Origin: Owenia fusiformis
Taxonomy: Eukaryota > Annelida > Polychaeta > Sabellida > Oweniidae
Direction: 5' to 3'
Assembly (NCBI GenBank): GCA_903813345.2
Contig: CAIIXF020000001.1
Coordinates: 11,261,598 to 11,321,597 of the forward strand
Length of the DNA stretch: 60,000 nt
Shown here: positions 33,609 through 45,479 of the stretch, in pieces
How the letters are laid out: every line of letters starts with the position of its first letter
Numbering within the stretch: position 1 is the stretch's first letter
The notes under the pieces: model-generated
Database searches by the model: none
The model's input: only the letters and a program-made list of their open reading frames with translations
Told to the model about the DNA's origin: nothing
Program-made: the position numbers and the translations under genes

Positions 33609-35156
33609 CATAAGTATTGATTAGTTTTAGATGATCTGATAAAAAAACATTATACAGGTTGATTTGTATGTAAATCTTAGGCTAAGTTCAAAAATCAAAG
33701 AAAGGGCCAGGTTGATTTTGGTGATGGTATAACTTGGCTCAAATATTTTCTATCCTTACTGTCAATGTTTACAAGAAGTCATATTGATATTTTTTGTTGA
33801 TGTAAGTCAAAAAGAGTATGTAATAGTTTCTTTTATTACATACAGATATTAAGAATTGATACTTTTTTGCAAATATAGTCTTCCTTTTGCTTTTCCTTTT
33901 CTCACCAAGGAAAATATTTTTGAAAAATGACAGCTGATAAATAATTATATATTTTTGTGTGTTATGTAATTTGAATCTCCGAGATCATAATTTGTTTGCT
34001 ATTTGTTGGCTTATCTTTGCCTTATTTGAATACACAATGTATCAAAACTTGTACAACTGAAACTATGTATTTGAGATGGCTAATTTTCACATATATTTGC
34101 CGAACTAGTCTCTGCAGGATTTGGTGTACAATATGATTTTTTGAGATTGTACATATACTGGATGCTGAAGACACTTCTATTAAATGACAGCATTATCTCT
34201 TACTTGTATAGTTTATAAATAGGGTTAAGGGTCTTTAGCTTCAAGTCCATGTAGTATATACCGTTAAACATAATACAATGATACAAATAAAGTATGGTTT
34301 GTAAAAATATTTTCATCGAGTTTTGTTTGTGTATTTATTATTGAATCTGAAGTATTTCATAACCTAAATCAAAGTTTTTGTCATGAGTTTTTTTTGGATG
34401 CAAAATATCTGTTATTTACATATGTAGATAACATTTCAAGAGAACATTGACGCCTCTGGCTTTTATATGTAAAACCAGAATAACCAGAAATACATTGACT
34501 CCCATATGTCTATATACTATATAGTAACCAGGTCAGCTTGAAAATAGTGTGTTATGTAATCAAATGAGATCCCTCTGTTGACTCAGAAAACACTATTATT
34601 ACCATAAAAGTTAAACTGAAACTGGTGGTTTAACTTGAATTCTATTCAGATCTCCATGTATTTTTACAATATATAAGACTTTTTGAGTAGACTTGAAGTT
34701 TGCGAAAGATTTGCATTTGTACATGTATATTCTCATTTCTGAGGTGGACTTTCTGTTGCTCTGTCAAAGCTGCAGAGTGTGTTTGTGGAATGATATCCTA
34801 TAATCCTCAAATGAAATAAATGCAACATGTTAAGCAGAAAGACAAACATAGCTAAGATTTTAATATTTATTTAATATTGAGCAGTGATATAATGAACTGA
34901 GACGATTCACAACAGATAAATGAATTATATGGCCTCTAAAAATATCAGATCAAATATTCTTCATGTCAATTTTCAAATTTGACAGAAAAAATGAGCAAAA
35001 TTGAATTCAAAAGCGTAACCAAAACTTTATAGAAAATTATTTATTCAGATGTTTTTAAACTGATGATGAAGTACACTAGGAGTATGATACTGATCCTATG
35101 AGCTTAAATATGACTCCATTAATTTTAGATTTTGGCTACACCCTTTGAAATCATTG
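33609..35156. other. Gene-free stretch
   Basis: AT-rich intergenic sequence. It contains an AATAAA at 34286-34291 on the plus strand but nothing that identifies a transcript. Confidence 0.45.
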
Positions 35157-35158
35157 TA

Positions 35159-36059
35159 CAGGGTGTTCAAAAAAACGCAACCCAAAGAAATCGCTATATC
35201 TTGGAAAATACTCATCCAATTACGTTCATATTTTCAGGAAAGAAAGAGGAGACTGTGTATGTATAGCCCCTGTTGTTAGTTAGTTGTAAAACATGATGTC
35301 TTGGACACTTGCTCAAAAGACAGTTTTACTAGCAAAATACGAAAAACGCGAATGGAAAATCACTATATCTTCGAAAATACTAATTCAATAATGTTCATTT
35401 TTTCAGGAAAAGAAAGAAGAGACTGTGTATGTATAGCTCCTGTTGTCAGTAAGTTGTAAAACATGATGCCTTGGACACCTGCTCAAATGACAGTTGTTCT
35501 AGGAAAACATGAAAACGCAGTCACAGGTGACTGCCACAGCAATAAAACCAAATAACTTTCTAACCATGGTGTTTTGGCACTTCAGATTTGGCATAACTTA
35601 TCCTCATTCAATGTGTGGTGAATTTGTGGAGTTTAATCAAAATCACTCCAGGGACTTTACAGTCATGGTCAAAATGCCTTCTTAAGTCTCCCTGAACCAG
35701 GGCGTTTGACTGCGATTTGAAAGCATTTCAACCATAACTGTGAAGTCCCTGAAGTGATTTTGATTTCACTCTACAGATTTACCATACAGTAAATGAAGTT
35801 TTGAAGAGCCAAAACACTATGGTTAGAAAGTTATTTAATTTTTTAAGGTTGCAGTCACCCCTTACTGCGTTTTTCGTATTTTCCTAGAACAACTGTCTTT
35901 TGAGCAGGTGTCCAAGGCATCATGTTTTACAACTAACCATTTACAGGAGCTATACATACAGAGTCTCTTCTTTATTTCCTGAAAATATGAACATAATTGA
36001 ACCAGTATTTTTCAAGATATAGCGATTTCTTTGGGTTGCGTTTTTTTTTGAACACCCTG
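35159..36059. mobile_element. Fold-back element with Tc1/mariner-like ends
   Basis: TA dinucleotides flank a 901-bp element with ends CAGGGTGTTCAAAAAAACGC and its near-exact complement. The inverted arms run far inward. The segment around AGACTGTGTATGTATAGC appears twice on the left arm and once, inverted, on the right, so most of the element can fold into one long hairpin. No transposase is encoded. The TA flanks and CAGGG termini fit the IS630-Tc1-mariner superfamily. Confidence 0.75.
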
Positions 36060-36361
36060 TACTTTACATCATATATAGGAGTCTAATGAGAGCATGAGTA
36101 AGTTTAAACATTCATCTGAGAATTCTTCCATGGAGTATTCATAAGACATTCATAGTTCAAATGTCGGCCAAATGTCACAAAATGATCCATGTGACCATGT
36201 CAATACTGCATAAGTTCCATATCTCACACTTGATTGAGAATAAGCCAATACATCCCATCCTCTGAAAACAGAGCTACAAACTTGTAGATATTCTTGATCC
36301 TAGAGCTCTGGGGTCAGAGAATGATACAGTCTTCATGCTAACAGAGACTGCAAAATATTCC

Positions 36362-37426
36362 ATATTGCTCTTTATCAAAATGTTAGTGATATATTCTACA
36401 GTGCGTATCAAAAAAAACGCAACATATTGTTATTTTGGAAAAGCACAAAACTAGTGATAACAGCATTGATTTCATTCAATGCGCCATAAAGCCACGTGTC
36501 TCCTCTTTACAATGATATATCATTCATTGATATTTGGTCATGGTTGGGCGAGTAATCATTCCATTTGCAAAGTGGGCCAAGATTAGCTTCGGGCCAAGTT
36601 ATAAACATCGCAAAAGTCAGTGTACGGAGCCCGATGCAATATTGGACGAAAACATAAAACCAATGCTGACTGCATCATTTTAATTCAATGTACCAAAAGC
36701 CAAATTACTCCTCTTTGCAATGGAATATCATTCATTCACAGGTAGTCATCTATGGCTGAATAATCATTAATTTTGCAAAGTGGGGCAAAATTCAGCTCGG
36801 GCCCAAGTTTAAAACATTGCAAAAGTCAGAACAAGGGGCATAGGGGCTATTGGAAGAAGGTGTGACAGATGTGGCATAGACAGTTAAGTGTTCATACTCA
36901 TACTCTTGCAAGAATACATCCTATACCCCTCCAAATTGCCACCACTTTCTTGCACATAAAGATGCGCTCATCTGTCCACGTCATGCTTGGTTCAGCCCTG
37001 AATCATGTGCGGGTTAAAGCAAAGAAAAGCAGCCTATGGGCAAATATTTCTCGAGGTTTTGCAATATCTGGTGGAGGAACTGTGAGCACAGATGCTCCTG
37101 AGAGAGCTCCAAAAGAAAAAGTCACAACAATTCAAGTCAGGGGAACTTCCATTGGCACTTAGCCCTTGTACTGATTTTTTTAATATCTAAAACTTGGCGC
37201 AGAGCCGATTTTGACCCACTGTACAAATGGAAAGATTTCTCACCCAACCATTACCACATGTGAATGAATGGCATATCATTGCAAAGAGGAGAGACATGGC
37301 TTTATGGTACATCAAATGAAATTGATGCAGTCATCACTAGTTTTGTGATTTTACGAGATAACTACTTGTTGCGTTTTTTTTGATACGCCCTGTATATTGC
37401 TCTTTATCAAAATGTTAGTGATATAT
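36362..37426. repeat. 33-bp direct repeats bracketing an element
   Basis: ATATTGCTCTTTATCAAAAT plus GTTAGTGATATAT is present at 36362-36394 and again at 37394-37426, identical over 33 bp, just outside the element at 36399-37392. This is far longer than the TA duplication normal for Tc1/mariner elements. Confidence 0.85.
36399..37392. mobile_element. Non-autonomous element with Tc1/mariner-like ends
   Basis: TA-flanked, with ends CAGTGCGTATCAAAAAAAAC and the complement of GTTTTTTTTGATACGCCCTG. The inverted arms extend inward past AAACTAGTGATAACAGCATT and TCATTGCAAAGAGGAGA. The plus-strand open frame at 36869-37162 (97 codons) does not resemble a transposase that I know. The element ends 65 bp beyond the stop of the minus-strand palmitoyltransferase gene, so it probably lies in that gene's 3' UTR. 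Confidence 0.75.
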
Positions 37427-37457
37427 ACTTTTTAAATAGTCCCGAGTAAGATCATGA

Positions 37458-38543
37458 CTAATGAGATCCAGCAGTGAATTTATCATCAAAGAATTTCACC
37501 TTGGGCCATTCTGTTCCATCTCCTGTTTGTCTGAACACAAGCTGAGCAGGAAGGATAAAATTAAAAGGCCAAAAATCGCCAAAAACAGATCTAAAGTTTT
37601 GCTTTGTGCCAGATGTCACTTTTAGTCTTTTACCAGAAGTGACTTCATTTGAGGTTTTTCCAATCGATATGATATACATATGCCATATAAAAAACCCTGT
37701 AGCTACTAATGCAGCCCACCAAAGGATGTACAGGTGTATGACTAATACACAGTGATGGCCAAGCATTTCCCCCGTGATCCACTTAAATACTGCTACTGGT
37801 AGTATAAAATCAGTTAATGCTGAAGCAGGATAAAATGTATGGTAAATGTAGTACACCTCGTGAGGGAATGCAATGAGGGTAGCAACAGCTGAGTAAAAAT
37901 TAAGAAATACGAAGTATCTCTGGTTGAAGTATCCTATACATACTCCTGTCACGTAGCAATGATGATCACGTTTACGAATACACTTGTCGCATATTTTACA
38001 ATGGTGCACCCTTGGAGGCATACGATGATTACATGTATTACAGTATGGCCAGGTTTCTCTTTTCCTTTCAACCCCATCTAGAAACACCTTGGTGTCATCC
38101 CATAAGAGTTTATCCACATGAGGTCTATCAAGTGTTTCTTCATAAAATGTCCCAGTGAAATGACAACAGGCCCAGTTTCCAAGACACTGGATGAAAATGA
38201 ACACAGTTAGCACTTTCAAAGCATAACATATCCAGTCAGCGTAGAAGCCATAGCAAAATGGTATTATGTAGGCCATGACAACATAGAAGGTCGATATAGC
38301 ACAAAACCAAAAGATCGTCATGGCTAATCTATTAGCCATACGACCAGTACTGGATTTTCCTGTTGCATAATAGTTCTCGATCTTTTCCATAAGGGTTAAT
38401 TCTTTAGGCTGCTTGAAAATTGCCCTATAGAGGGCAGACTGATTATTGTTGCTGCTATATGAAGACATCTTCGAGTCTAATGCTATTTCTTTAACTTCAG
38501 CTTGACGATCAGCTTCAGTCGTTTCTGTGGTTCGTTGCCTCAT
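37458..38543 (-). CDS. DHHC-type protein S-palmitoyltransferase, ZDHHC22/24-like
   Basis: Transfers palmitate to cysteines of proteins from an acyl-enzyme intermediate, at Golgi or plasma membrane. The 361-residue frame has four membrane segments (about 74-96, 104-128, 207-232, 265-293). The Cys-rich domain has CNTC (168-171), HHCKICDKC (180-188) and DHHC (193-196, Cys196 the acyl acceptor). TSNE (297-300) stands in for the family's TTxE. After DHHC the sequence is YVTGVCIG rather than the usual PWVNNCVG, as in divergent members such as ZDHHC22/24. I place the start at 38543 because TTTCAATATTTTCAG immediately before it looks like a 3' splice site. An in-frame ATG at 38603 would add 20 residues but lies upstream of that acceptor. 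The rest of the coding region is intronless. Family assignment is secure and the subtype is tentative. Confidence 0.9.
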   Translation of the reverse strand: MRQRTTETTEADRQAEVKEIALDSKMSSYSSNNNQSALYRAIFKQPKELTLMEKIENYYATGKSSTGRMANRLAMTIFWFCAISTFYVVMAYIIPFCYGFYADWICYALKVLTVFIFIQCLGNWACCHFTGTFYEETLDRPHVDKLLWDDTKVFLDGVERKRETWPYCNTCNHRMPPRVHHCKICDKCIRKRDHHCYVTGVCIGYFNQRYFVFLNFYSAVATLIAFPHEVYYIYHTFYPASALTDFILPVAVFKWITGEMLGHHCVLVIHLYILWWAALVATGFFIWHMYIISIGKTSNEVTSGKRLKVTSGTKQNFRSVFGDFWPFNFILPAQLVFRQTGDGTEWPKVKFFDDKFTAGSH

Positions 38544-38603
38544 TCTGAAAATATTGAAACAACTAACTGAAACCTGGTTTAATCTAAATTTGTTTTTTAG
38601 CAA

Positions 38604-41600
38604 GCCTATGGCTTAATTTGGGAAGAATACACAATTGGTTTTGATGATTTTTGTGTGGTTAATGAGATGTCATCTGAAAATTGCTGTTGCATCCACGTCC
38701 AATTATGGCACATTGATACAACACCACAACCAGTTTAGCGCAGTGATTCTGTTCATACTATCATTAGATGGAAAAACTTCCAGTGTAGTTATAGAGAAAA
38801 CATGTAGATGGTGCTGACTGTGCCATAAATTGATAGTCTACATAATATAGCCCTATAAAGGACTCTTGATTTGCCTGGAGTCGAGAGTCGATCGATTCAA
38901 TTTGAGGGTCGATGGATTTTATTTCAGATCTCAAATCTAATAATGACAAATTGAGAGTCCTTTATACATGTAGCGCTAACCTGAGACCATCATTTTATGT
39001 TAGTCTCAGGTGCTAACATATAAACATTCTTTTCGATTGCTGTATGGATAACCAATGGGCTTTCACTTTCTCTTGAAAGCCCATGGGATATCTTCACAGT
39101 CAGCACTTACCTTCTTCTAAGGCCACTGTATCGTGGCCTTCATCCAAAGATAAATTCCTGCATGTATAAAGGGTCATGTCGTAATCATAAAATTTGAAAT
39201 CAAATGTCCGCCATTTTTCCACATCACAATTTGAATAGCAAGTTTTGGTTTTATTACGTACCTCAACAAAAATCCCAAAACACACATGAAGTGATCAATG
39301 TATTAGTTTACATCTTCTGGATCGCTAACTTAGAATTTACAGCCATTTACTAATGTCAGACATTAACGACATTTCGTCTAGTTTTCGAATATCGCCCTTT
39401 TTCTTGGAGCCATTTGTTTTAATTTTAGACAAAATCCTGACGAATTCATGCAATATCTCATCAAGGAGCCCAGCCGGTTCCATTTTATTAATGATTTATT
39501 TATAAGGCAATTTTAAAATATTCAATAAAATGACAAGCCGGCCAGCTTTTCAAATGGAGTTCACAGTATTCCAGATGAAATTACCTCAAGCCAAGAATTG
39601 CCTAGAGACTCGAGTAAGTCAGCATCATCTAACTGAATAATGAAGATTGATTTGATAGTGCTCAATGTGGACATGGGCTGCTGTGGATAACTTTACAACC
39701 CACCTGGGCCCAATAGTCATTTGCTGAATCACAGACCAATTCAGATCATATAAAATAAATCAATTTATTACTTCTTTTTATTGGAATGTATTGTACGAGA
39801 TTGGTTTTCCTAATGAGAAGAGGGAGAAAGTCCAAATGCATGATTCTATTTTTACTAGATCTATTCTAAAAATTTTAGAATTTCTAGATTATGAATAAGT
39901 GTTGAAATCAGAACCTGACAATTTAGCGCATATTTACTGACAAAAAACTGTGGAAAAACATTATAAGATGCTTATTGTGATCATTGTATCTACTTACAGA
40001 GCGTTATTTTCGCCAGAACCTCACTATTTCTTCGGAAACGAAAAGTTTTCAAACTGGCCGGATGTATCAATTACGCATGCGCATATTGAACCTAACGACA
40101 AACAGGTACAGGCTGAGCTAAAAAAGGCAACTCAAACCAATGTTAATATTTATCATTCATTCAGCGTGGGTTTAGTTTCATATTTGGCACAATTAAACCT
40201 TATTCAATGGTCTTTCATTCTACCAAGTTTATTTTGGTCTAGTTTTAATGGTGACGATTTAATTGCCATTTTACAAAGTTTTAAAATAACGAAAAGGGTA
40301 GGTGTAAAATTTTGGTCCTACTCTCGACCTAATTACAATTATTTTCCTTATTATTTATTCACAGTCAGGGACAGTAAGGGCCATAAGGAAAGGGGACCAT
40401 AATCCCCAGGGGACCATAATTTCTTTTCCACCGGCTTCAGGTCTTGACTTGAATGTATCGAATGTACATGTAGCTGTTCACTACATGAGTACAGATATCT
40501 TGTTTTATGACTCTCATCTTCCTTCTTATCTCTTGTTTCATTGTTCCAAGGACTGTTATTGTAGACATTAGCCCCACAGATAAAATCTGGTGGGATTTAT
40601 GTCCAATCAAAGTGTGACACGTTTCGGTATTTGGAGCATGTTTTATAAATGGCCACGAAATCATGACCATTGAAGAAAGAACAATGAAATTTTGTCGGAA
40701 GAATGAAAGAACATTAAACAAGGTCTAACTGTTCCTAATATAAATTTTAACACCGTGCCTGAAAGACTGAGTTATTATTATTAACATTACTATAAGTACG
40801 CTATTGGTACACATTTGAATATTATAAATTATTTCGAAATACATGTTAAACGAAGACCGAGATCTTAAATAACCTTCTTGCTATTATATAAGGCAATTAT
40901 TCGAACTGAATTTTATGAAATATCCTCTATGGTTATTCAATTCACAGCCCTTCGAAATAGAATAAAATTGAATAAAAACACCATAAAAGGCGTGTTCAAC
41001 GTTTCAACGAGGAACGAAACAAAATGGCCATGTAGTATGTAAAAGTATATATCTTTTTAACTGTTGCATTAATGTTTATGATATTTTCAGGATAATACCC
41101 TATTTCATGGATCATCAATTCTATGAATAAATATTTACAAATAACGAACAGCGTATGACGTCACAATAGCTATTGTCGCAATCGTAATTGTGAGTGACTT
41201 GTGTTCAACTCTGACTTATTCAGCCTGCGTATGGTACTTAAATGTAGATTTTGTGAGTTATATAGCAGTTTGTCATACAGTTGTTATATTGTTAGATCCG
41301 GAAAAGTTTCACGAACATACTGAAACTATACTTACCAGTGATTCAGATGTAAACGTATCAGCCACGATGGATTTTGTAGGAATATTAGGAGTGAAGCCTC
41401 GTCAAAATTACGTTATTTTTTACCACGGTAGATATGTTCTAAGCCATCTAAGTCTTTTAAATTACAATGAATCATCTCAAATTCTTATGGGCAACAATAA
41501 AGAAGATGTTTGTTCTACAAAAAAGTATATTTGATGACCTGGTGGCCATATAAACCTCGTAAATTCTATAAAATATTGAAAAATGTCCAAGTGAAGCCTC

Positions 41601-42699
41601 CGTGATTAAAATCCCCGTTAAAATCAATTGGACATTTGCAATCTATGCGAGTGTGAGTATTTTAATATTTTGAGTCCTAAAAAATATTTTTCTCAGCTGC
41701 GCATCAGGTGATCATAATGTATTAAAAAATTAGAGACTCTATTTTAGTTTTTCACCTTTTAAAATGAATGATACCAGAGTCTGAACTAAATGTGCATAGA
41801 CCGTTTTGACGTCATTTTACACACAAAATGGGGACTTTGTGTCCCCTTTCATCGGAATTAGCGAGGCCAGATTTTATTGAAATAATTTGATAGCTTTTTT
41901 ATTTGCCTGCGTATGTTCCATACATTACAGTGGTACTAAATGATAGGGTAAACCATACTTCTTCATGAACATATACCGTATTCTTTGAGTCTTAAAGAAT
42001 AGAGACATTTCCGCGCTATAGGTTATAATACGCAAGAAAACGTAAAAAGCGCGCGATTGATGAGTCCCGCATCAAAAGTTAACAGAACAAATTCTCTACA
42101 GATCATAACTTTCAATCATGATGAATTCTCATTTGAAATAAAGATGCACATGTCATTTTGATGTAATGATTATCTATTGATATTATTAGTGATTATATCT
42201 TGTAGGATTTGCGTATAAATTCATCAAAATGGAAGATTAGTACAAAGTTTTCAATTTTATAGTTCAGAGTATTTGTCTTGGTTTCCATGTTTATTCAATT
42301 TTAAATCGATGTTTTGATTGAAGCTGCTTGGTTTGTTTTGAAATACCTTTTCATCGATTCATTCCTTAGATAGAATGTAGGTAATAAAAATGTAATGTGT
42401 CATTTTCATAATTTTATGTTCATGCTTCAGTGAATTTCGAAGGAATAATGACGTCGTCGAATGTCTGTCAAATTGCGAGAATATTTTTCATAACGTCACA
42501 TTTCATTGTTTCCTGTGAAACGGGAGTGTGCACCAATAGCGTACTCACTGTGCAGACATTTGTCAGGGTTACATTTTCGGCTCACCCTGTAACACTTTAA
42601 GAGTGAGACTTCTGATTAGATTTTAGTTCTCACATGTCATATGTCATTCAGGCCGAAGTTTTATCCAATCTATACAAGCGCCTAGATTTCCTCCATTGG
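38604..42699. other. Gene-free stretch upstream of the palmitoyltransferase gene
   Basis: It probably holds the non-coding 5' exon(s) and promoter of the palmitoyltransferase gene, which I could not locate. Plus-strand open frames at 39950-40402 (150 codons) and 41190-41534 (114 codons) are long for this AT-rich sequence. They show no recognisable domain, so they are left as unproven. Confidence 0.4.
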
Positions 42700-42701
42700 T
42701 A

Positions 42702-43250
42702 CAGGGTGGTCCAAAAAAGCATTCACATTTTTGATTACATAGAACTTTTTATCGGCAGTTTTTTCCAATTTTTTTCATTTTCCTGTCCTACAACACAGCG
42801 CTCAATAGTTTATAATATGTTCAATGCCCGAGGGAATCCTCCTGATCTCTGTTCTAATGCTATTCTCGAGTGCATCAATAGTTTTGGGGATTGTTAACCT
42901 AGACTCTGGCTTTAAGGTATCCCCACAAAAAAATAATCCAAATGGGATATGTCTGGAGAATGTGCAGGCCAAGGTATAGTAGCCCGTGCGACAAGAGATG
43001 AGCCTGTCTCAAGGGAAGTAGTGAGGTATTCAAGTGAAGCGTTGGAGCAGTGCGGCGTTGATCCATCTTGCGGATAGATCTCGGTATTTATGTCTACTCC
43101 TCGCTTCCTTATCAGGGCCAATCGAAAATATGTGCGTGGTATTATATTGATAGTCAGATACACAACTTCCCAATTTAGGAGTTATTAGTAGCTTTGAAAT
43201 CTCGCAGATATTTGAAATTGCATATTTTGTCAATTAAATGGTAAATAAAA
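42702..43250 (-). mobile_element. Tc1/mariner-type element, partial, with broken transposase
   Basis: The left end is TA|CAGGGTGGTCCAAAAAAGC. On the minus strand a DDE-type transposase relic is readable: PQDGSTPHCSNASLEYL, IPWPAHSPDISHLDYFF, then after a frameshift near 42915 LKPESRLTIPKTIDALE and IRTEIRRIPSGIEHIINY. QDG..PH and WP..SPD..LDYF are hallmarks of the C-terminal half of IS630-Tc1-mariner transposases. The N-terminal half and the right end were not found. Confidence 0.75.
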
Positions 43251-43417
43251 AGAAATCTGACTGGATTCGTGTATTTCCTGAGAGAAAAAATCCAAGTATT
43301 TCCGTGGTTAACCCCGCATTACAAAAAAATCTAGATGAATGACTGTCATTTTATAAGAATTGTGTGTTCCAATCCTCAATGTACTGGGAATCCCGGTTCT
43401 AGGTAACCCCCCCCCCC

Positions 43418-44214
43418 CTATCACACCAAACTAGTTCTTACCCGTTCTTGCCAGTCCAACGAAAACGTCATAAAACGGGGTCAGTCTGGCTGTGGTCGGG
43501 AAATATGTCTGAAATAATTAGCTTCTTCGTTCTTAAACAGTCTTCAATACGTCCATCTCGTTCGCAGTTCGTTCAGGTCGTACCACGTCGGTGTGCAACG
43601 TCGTAGAACGCGTCCCTTAGTCTAGAAGGTCAACATGACCTGATTACAGAACGGTATGGTCGCCATCGAATTTTGAATCGATTCAGAATTCTAAAATCAC
43701 ATTCCCGTCTGAGAACGTTCATAAAGTTCGTAAATAGACCTTAGAAAGTTGCAGCTACGTTCATTCCGTTCGCACACAGTTTAAAACCAGTTTTGAAGAA
43801 CGCAGTGGCAACTTGTTGGTGTGATAGCTATATTTTTGCTAAGTCGTTAATAAGCAGTGTTAAATACGTTCTTAATCAGTTTAAACCCGTTTGCAATTAG
43901 TTCTACCTCGTTCTCAGCACGTCCTCAGACAGTTCAACTCGTTGTTAAAACGTCCCTAGTAGGATTGAAGTACGACGGTTACGTTCGTAGTACGTCCAGC
44001 TCGTCGTTAGTACGTTGCCACTCGTTATAATTGAAGAACGTGACGACCACGACAACATTTTGAGCATTGTCTAAGTTCTAGAGGAACTACCCGTTCGAGT
44101 ACGTTCGAGGAAGTTTGTAAATAGATCCCAAACGATTCTTAGTAGGTCCAGTCCGTTCGTACACAGTTGAAACCCGTTTTCGAGAACGTAGTGAGAACTA
44201 GTTTGGTGTGATAG
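43418..44214. mobile_element. 797-bp inverted-repeat element with CGTTC-rich core
   Basis: The ends CTATCACACCAAACTAGTTC and the complement match at 23 of 24 positions. A partial internal copy of the end (TTGGTGTGATAG) lies at about 43816-43827. The core is dense in GTTCG, CGTTC, CGTCC and ACGTT motifs at short, irregular spacing, unlike the surrounding AT-rich, CpG-poor sequence. No protein is encoded. A C run abuts the left end, and no target duplication could be identified. Confidence 0.7.
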
Positions 44215-44364
44215 TACGGTAAGGAAAGGCTGTAAAACGATCACAGGCTACCGAGTAAAATCCATGATATCGCCCGAGCAATTGCAAGCTCATGGCATCA
44301 TCGGGTCTGCTTTACGTCCGTTTAAGATGGATATTTGCCTCATCACTGAAAAAGATCAGGTTCT

Positions 44365-44497
44365 GTGGACCCTGTATCATTAGGGTCTGATACGCGATCG
44401 CCGCTCCTGCCAGGTGGACCTTGTATCATTAGGGTCTGGTACGCGATCGCCGCTATCCTGCCAAGTGGATCCTTTATCATAAGGGTCTGATACGCGT
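44365..44497. repeat. Triplicated 50-bp unit
   Basis: Three tandem copies starting GTGGACC at 44365, 44414 and 44465. Each contains TATCATTAGGGTCTGATACG (one copy ATAAGGG). The first two also carry CGCGATCGCCGCT with the palindrome GCGATCGC. It is CpG-rich relative to its flanks. Confidence 0.85.
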
Positions 44498-44540
44498 CCT
44501 GTGTCCTCAGCGGGTAGGTCAGGGTTAGGTAATCATTCAA

Positions 44541-45479
44541 AACTCATCTGGTTTAATACATGAATAGGGCCAGGGTAAGGGTTGGTTAGGGTTAAATTAA
44601 TTTTTTTGACACACAAGTTTATTATATTTATGGAATTCATTTTTTTGATTTTTTGATACATATATTCATGGTCTTTTTGGGATGTTTTGACACAGTTTCA
44701 TGGTCTTGATGGAATTCATTTTTTGATTGTTTTGATATTGCCCAAGTTCTGGATATACCTGATTCTCATATGGAAACCAAAGATCCTTGTGCATTATTTG
44801 CATAACTGAGCTCCTTAAAAGATCTTTCTACTGGGACAAACGTCTGTTGGATTTTCTTGGAGACAGCTGCAAGGTTTGTCTGACAGTCACAATGTGATTT
44901 TCTGTCCTAGCTGACCTTAGACGGCCACTGCGGCCTATGACCTTTCTGGCTATCCTGTACACTTTCCGTCTCCCTCAATTTCTCAGGGAGATGTGTGTTT
45001 GGATGGAGGGTTTCTCCCCGGAGAGTCCCTCTGGTGGTTAAAATGAGATTTACTTTTTCTAAATGAGGAAAACATTTTTGAAAAAATTAGAAGATGGACT
45101 ATAATCCATCTATCGGTATAATCCAAATGACATTTTAGTTTTGTTTTTCAGTGCTTAAGTTGACGATAACAATTGTTCTAATGTAAAACGAGGAATGTAT
45201 GGCCTAACAATGCTCTTATTTTCTTAATTGATCTTCCAAATAGTTCTGGGGATGCTTTTTTCATGCCTCATTTGAATTAAATGAAAAAATGAAATACTGT
45301 TATGACAGGAATGAAGCAAGACTTCCGCATTAGCAAGAGCTCGACTTCAATTTAGAAATTCATTTTTTGATGTATGTGGACAAAGGTATGAAATCAAGAT
45401 CGCCTGTTGTAACTAAATAAAAGTTTGATTTTTATTTCCTTACGTTTACGTACATGATTACAAAGTACAAATGAATGTA
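44541..45479. other. Gene-free stretch
   Basis: No supported gene or element. Part of 44590-44745 is a loose repeat of GGTCTT(T)TGGGATG...TTTTGA. Confidence 0.4.

Noticed and set aside
36869-37162. 97-codon frame considered as a transposase
   Set aside because: It shows no DDE motifs or helix-turn-helix pattern. The element looks non-autonomous.
39950-40402. 150-codon plus-strand frame, considered as a gene
   Set aside because: No recognisable domain and no neighbouring exon. The hydrophobic pattern alone is not enough.
43411-43418. C run next to the CGTTC-rich element considered as part of its end
   Set aside because: No matching G run exists at the right end, so it is a flanking homopolymer.
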